From Phycisphaerae bacterium (lineage in GTDB: Bacteria; Planctomycetota; Phycisphaerae; UBA1845; Fen-1342), in contig JALSRY010000651.1 of the NCBI GenBank assembly GCA_026984555.1, positions 1 to 8,126 on the forward strand: 8,126 nucleotides of DNA. The letters run 5' to 3'. The notes beneath the pieces were generated by a model, which was not told where the DNA came from, searched no databases, and saw only the letters and a list, made by a program, of their open reading frames with translations. The translations under genes and the position numbers were made by a program. Below are positions 6,050 to 8,126 of the stretch, piece by piece. Position 1 is the stretch's first letter. Each line of letters begins with the position of its first letter.

Positions 6050-7090
6050 TCAGACGATCAGGTCCTTGTCGCCGCCCTTGCCCGCGATGATGATCTCGCC
6101 GGCGTCTTCGAGCCGCCGCACGATATCGACGATCTTCTGCTGGGCGGCCTCGACGTCGGCCACGCGCACCGGCCCCATGTATTCCATCTCTTCCTTGATG
6201 AGTGCCGCGGCGCGTTCCGACATGTTCGAGAAGATCTTTTCCTTGAGCTCGTCGCTGGCGGTCTTGAGTGCGAGCGCGAGTTCTTCGTTTTCGACTTCCT
6301 TGAGCACGGCCTGGATGCCGCGGTCGTCCACCCGCATGATGTCCTCGAACACGAACATCAGCCGGCGGATTTCCTCGACCAGGTCGGGGTTCTCCTCGGT
6401 GAGCCCCTCCATGATCGTCTTTTCCGCCGCCCGGCCCGCCAGGTTGAGTATCTCGGCGACCGCCTTCACGCCGCCGGTCCGCTCGAACCGCTCGTTGACC
6501 AGTCCGGCCAGTCGCTTTTCGAGGCCCTTTTCGACCTCCTTGATGACCTCCGGGCTGGTCTGGTCCATGTTCGCAATGCGCGTGATGACTTCGATCTGGC
6601 GTTCGGGTTCGAGCCCGACGAGGATTTCCGACGCGGTCGTCGAAGGGATGTGCGACAGTACCAGGGCGATCGTCTGGGGGTGCTCGCCGTGCAGGAACGT
6701 GAGCAGGTTTTCCGTTTCGGTTTTCTGGAGGAAGCTGAACGGTTGCTCGTGGACCTGGTGTTCGAGCGCCTGGACGATCCGCCGGGCCTCCTCCTTGGGC
6801 AACGTGCGTTCGAGCAGCGACCGCGCGAGGCTCAACCCGCCCATGTCCATGTACTGGCGTGCGAGCAACAGGTGGTGAAACTCGGTGATGATTTCCGTGC
6901 GGACCTCCGGCGGCACGCGGTCGAGCTGCGCGATTTCGCGGCTGACCTCCTCGACCCGCTCGCGCTGCATATGTCGAAGAATCTCGGCGGCGGTCTCCTG
7001 GTCGAGCGCCAGCAGCAGAATCGCCGCCTTGCGCAGTCCCGGCACCTCGGTCGTGACGACGTTCTCGGTCTTTCCCTTGCGAGGCGGCAT
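6050..7090 (-). CDS. fliG: Flagellar motor switch protein FliG
   Basis: 346 aa, a typical length. FliG sits on the MS ring, links it to FliM/FliN and receives torque from the MotA/B stators. Numbering from the ATG at 7090: the FliF-binding N-domain covers about 15-115 (GLRKAAILLLALDQETAAEIL), and the middle domain about 125-205 carries the FliM-binding EHPQ motif (136-139). A GG-containing linker leads into the C-domain with FVFEDIMRVDDRGIQ (about 246-260). The torque-helix segment follows, with K276, D280/E281 and SERAA (R293), i.e. the charged residues known to interact with MotA are kept. A GTG at 7147 would add 19 residues, but the ATG has AGGGAG upstream and gives the normal N-terminus. 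It follows fliF by 104 bases and precedes fliH, a standard flagellar order. Confidence 0.97.
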   Translation of the reverse strand: MPPRKGKTENVVTTEVPGLRKAAILLLALDQETAAEILRHMQRERVEEVSREIAQLDRVPPEVRTEIITEFHHLLLARQYMDMGGLSLARSLLERTLPKEEARRIVQALEHQVHEQPFSFLQKTETENLLTFLHGEHPQTIALVLSHIPSTTASEILVGLEPERQIEVITRIANMDQTSPEVIKEVEKGLEKRLAGLVNERFERTGGVKAVAEILNLAGRAAEKTIMEGLTEENPDLVEEIRRLMFVFEDIMRVDDRGIQAVLKEVENEELALALKTASDELKEKIFSNMSERAAALIKEEMEYMGPVRVADVEAAQQKIVDIVRRLEDAGEIIIAGKGGDKDLIV

Positions 7091-7100
7091 ATGTCCGCGA

Positions 7101-7106
7101 CTCCCT
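7101..7106 (-). promoter_or_regulatory. Shine-Dalgarno sequence supporting the fliG ATG
   Basis: AGGGAG on the minus strand ends 10 bases before the ATG at 7090-7088. The spacing is slightly long but the match is good. It favours this ATG over the in-frame GTG at 7147, whose extra 19 residues (Arg-rich) are not typical of FliG. Confidence 0.55.
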
Positions 7107-7194
7107 GTTTGTTTTCGTGCTGCGCCGCGACGGGCGATGATCCGCACCGCGCGAGCCGCTCAAGCCGCCCGCATCCCGCAGCCGGCGCGCCCGC

Positions 7195-8126
7195 CTAGAT
7201 GCTGTGATCGATCCAGTTCTCGATCAGCGTGGCGACCGATTCGCCGTCCTGCTTGGCGATCTCGGAGACCTGCGCGATGATCTGCTCGATCTGGACGGCA
7301 CTTTCGTCCACCTCCTGGGCCTCGAGCACGCCCTCGGCCTCTTGACCGACCGGGATCGGCGCCGACGGAATCGCCTCGGCGGGTTCGGCCGCTCCCGCCC
7401 CGAAACCGCCAGCCGCCACCGCCACGCCTCCGCCGGCCCGGCCCGCCGCACGCTTCTTGCCACCACCGGCCTGCATTTTCCGGGCGGCATTGCGGGCGGC
7501 TTCGATCGCCTCCTTGGGCAGGCCGATTTCCATGCCGAACGTCTCGCCGGCGGATTTCTGTTTGGCCATGCGCAGCATCAGTCCCAGCGAGAGCAGCGCG
7601 AGCAACCCGAGTCCCGACGCCGGCCCGTAACGCGAGGCCAGCTCCAACGAGGTATCCAGCGTCCCCCCGGCGGCGGCGGCGGCGTCTTCGGGTTCGACGT
7701 CGTAATGCCACGCGACCGAGACCTGTTGCTTGTCCTGGGGTAACACCAGACGCGCCAGCAACTCGACGATCGAGGCTTTTTGCTTCTGGAACACCTTTTC
7801 GATGTCCGCCTCGGTCGGCGGTTTGTCCGCTTGCGGGTTGTTGCGTTTGTAGACGCTGGCCAGGTAGCTGTACGAGAGGCTCACCGCGGCGCTGATCGAC
7901 TTGGGCACGCCGGCCGGCGTCTGCTTGACGCTGGTGAGGCGGCTCGGCTCGCTGACTTCCTGCGTGTGCTCGGTGTTGCTGGTTTCCGCGTTCGCGCCGC
8001 CGCTCACCGCCATACCGACGTTGGGTTGGGCACCGGGTTGGCCGGACGTTCGACCGCGGTGGGTCGTGGTGGTGTCGGACTCTTTCTTGACCTTGACGCC
8101 CTCGGTGATCTGGGTGTTCTGTTCCT
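7195..8126 (-). CDS. fliF: Flagellar MS-ring protein FliF, C-terminal part
   Basis: 309 codons are open from the right edge to a TAG; the N-terminal part lies outside the window. FliF forms the MS ring in the inner membrane, the base on which the rotor and export gate are built. Numbering within the fragment: about 1-65 is a polar, Thr/Ser-rich periplasmic stretch. GVPKSISAAVSLSYSYLA (72-89) corresponds to the conserved ring-building strand of FliF. About 105-142 is a helix-strand segment ending VSVAWHYDV. Residues about 167-187 (GPASGLGLLALLSLGLMLRM) are the second transmembrane helix. About 219-262 is an Ala/Gly/Pro-rich low-complexity linker, and 274-309 (IEQIIAQVSEIA... ENWID) is the cytoplasmic tail that binds the FliG N-domain, matching the gene immediately downstream. 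The ATG at 8013 is internal and not the gene start. Assignment rests on the tail, the membrane helix and the fliG-fliH-fliI context. Confidence 0.92.
   Translation of the reverse strand, partial: EQNTQITEGVKVKKESDTTTTHRGRTSGQPGAQPNVGMAVSGGANAETSNTEHTQEVSEPSRLTSVKQTPAGVPKSISAAVSLSYSYLASVYKRNNPQADKPPTEADIEKVFQKQKASIVELLARLVLPQDKQQVSVAWHYDVEPEDAAAAAGGTLDTSLELASRYGPASGLGLLALLSLGLMLRMAKQKSAGETFGMEIGLPKEAIEAARNAARKMQAGGGKKRAAGRAGGGVAVAAGGFGAGAAEPAEAIPSAPIPVGQEAEGVLEAQEVDESAVQIEQIIAQVSEIAKQDGESVATLIENWIDHSI

Noticed and set aside
4246..6090. 614-codon open frame on the plus strand opposite fliI and fliH
   Set aside because: The translation is Arg/Ser/Pro-rich low-complexity with no family motifs and lies antisense to two well-identified genes; long antisense frames are expected in GC-rich DNA.
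7091..7147. Upstream GTG start for fliG adding 19 residues
   Set aside because: The extension is Arg-rich, unlike FliG N-termini, and the ATG at 7090 has a good Shine-Dalgarno sequence.

Overview
The window is GC-rich bacterial DNA carrying seven protein-coding genes, all on the minus strand. Reading in the direction of transcription (right to left) the order is fliF (3' part only), fliG, fliH, fliI, mnmG, a response regulator with an N-terminal helix-turn-helix, and an HDOD-domain protein that runs off the left edge. The flagellar genes show a motile bacterium. A one-component-style HTH placed ahead of a receiver domain, the Ala/Gly-rich FliF tail and the high GC would fit a planctomycete (Phycisphaerae-like) or another deep-branching GC-rich phylum. 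That placement is an inference, not something the sequence proves.

Right half (3702-8126): the core of the flagellar basal body and export apparatus. FliF forms the MS ring in the inner membrane, and its C-terminal tail docks FliG, the rotor/switch protein that receives torque. FliH and FliI are the stator-like regulator and the ATPase of the flagellar type III export gate. The usual next gene, fliJ, is not present between fliI and mnmG.

Middle (1747-3701): mnmG, encoding the FAD-dependent tRNA U34-modifying subunit. It is a housekeeping gene with no functional link to flagella. A 110-bp gap with a hairpin separates it from fliI, and an extended -10 element lies so close to its ATG that mnmG may be transcribed separately as a leaderless message.

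Left part (1-1746): a 116-bp AT-richer intergenic region holds a good sigma70-type promoter, an inverted repeat flanking it and a separate 17-bp perfect palindrome. It drives an HTH-receiver regulator whose stop overlaps the GTG start of the HDOD protein by 8 bases, so the two are probably translated together as a signalling pair. This regulatory pair and its control region are the least ordinary part of the window. No RNA genes, mobile elements or CRISPR arrays were seen, and no stretch over 300 bases lacks a gene.
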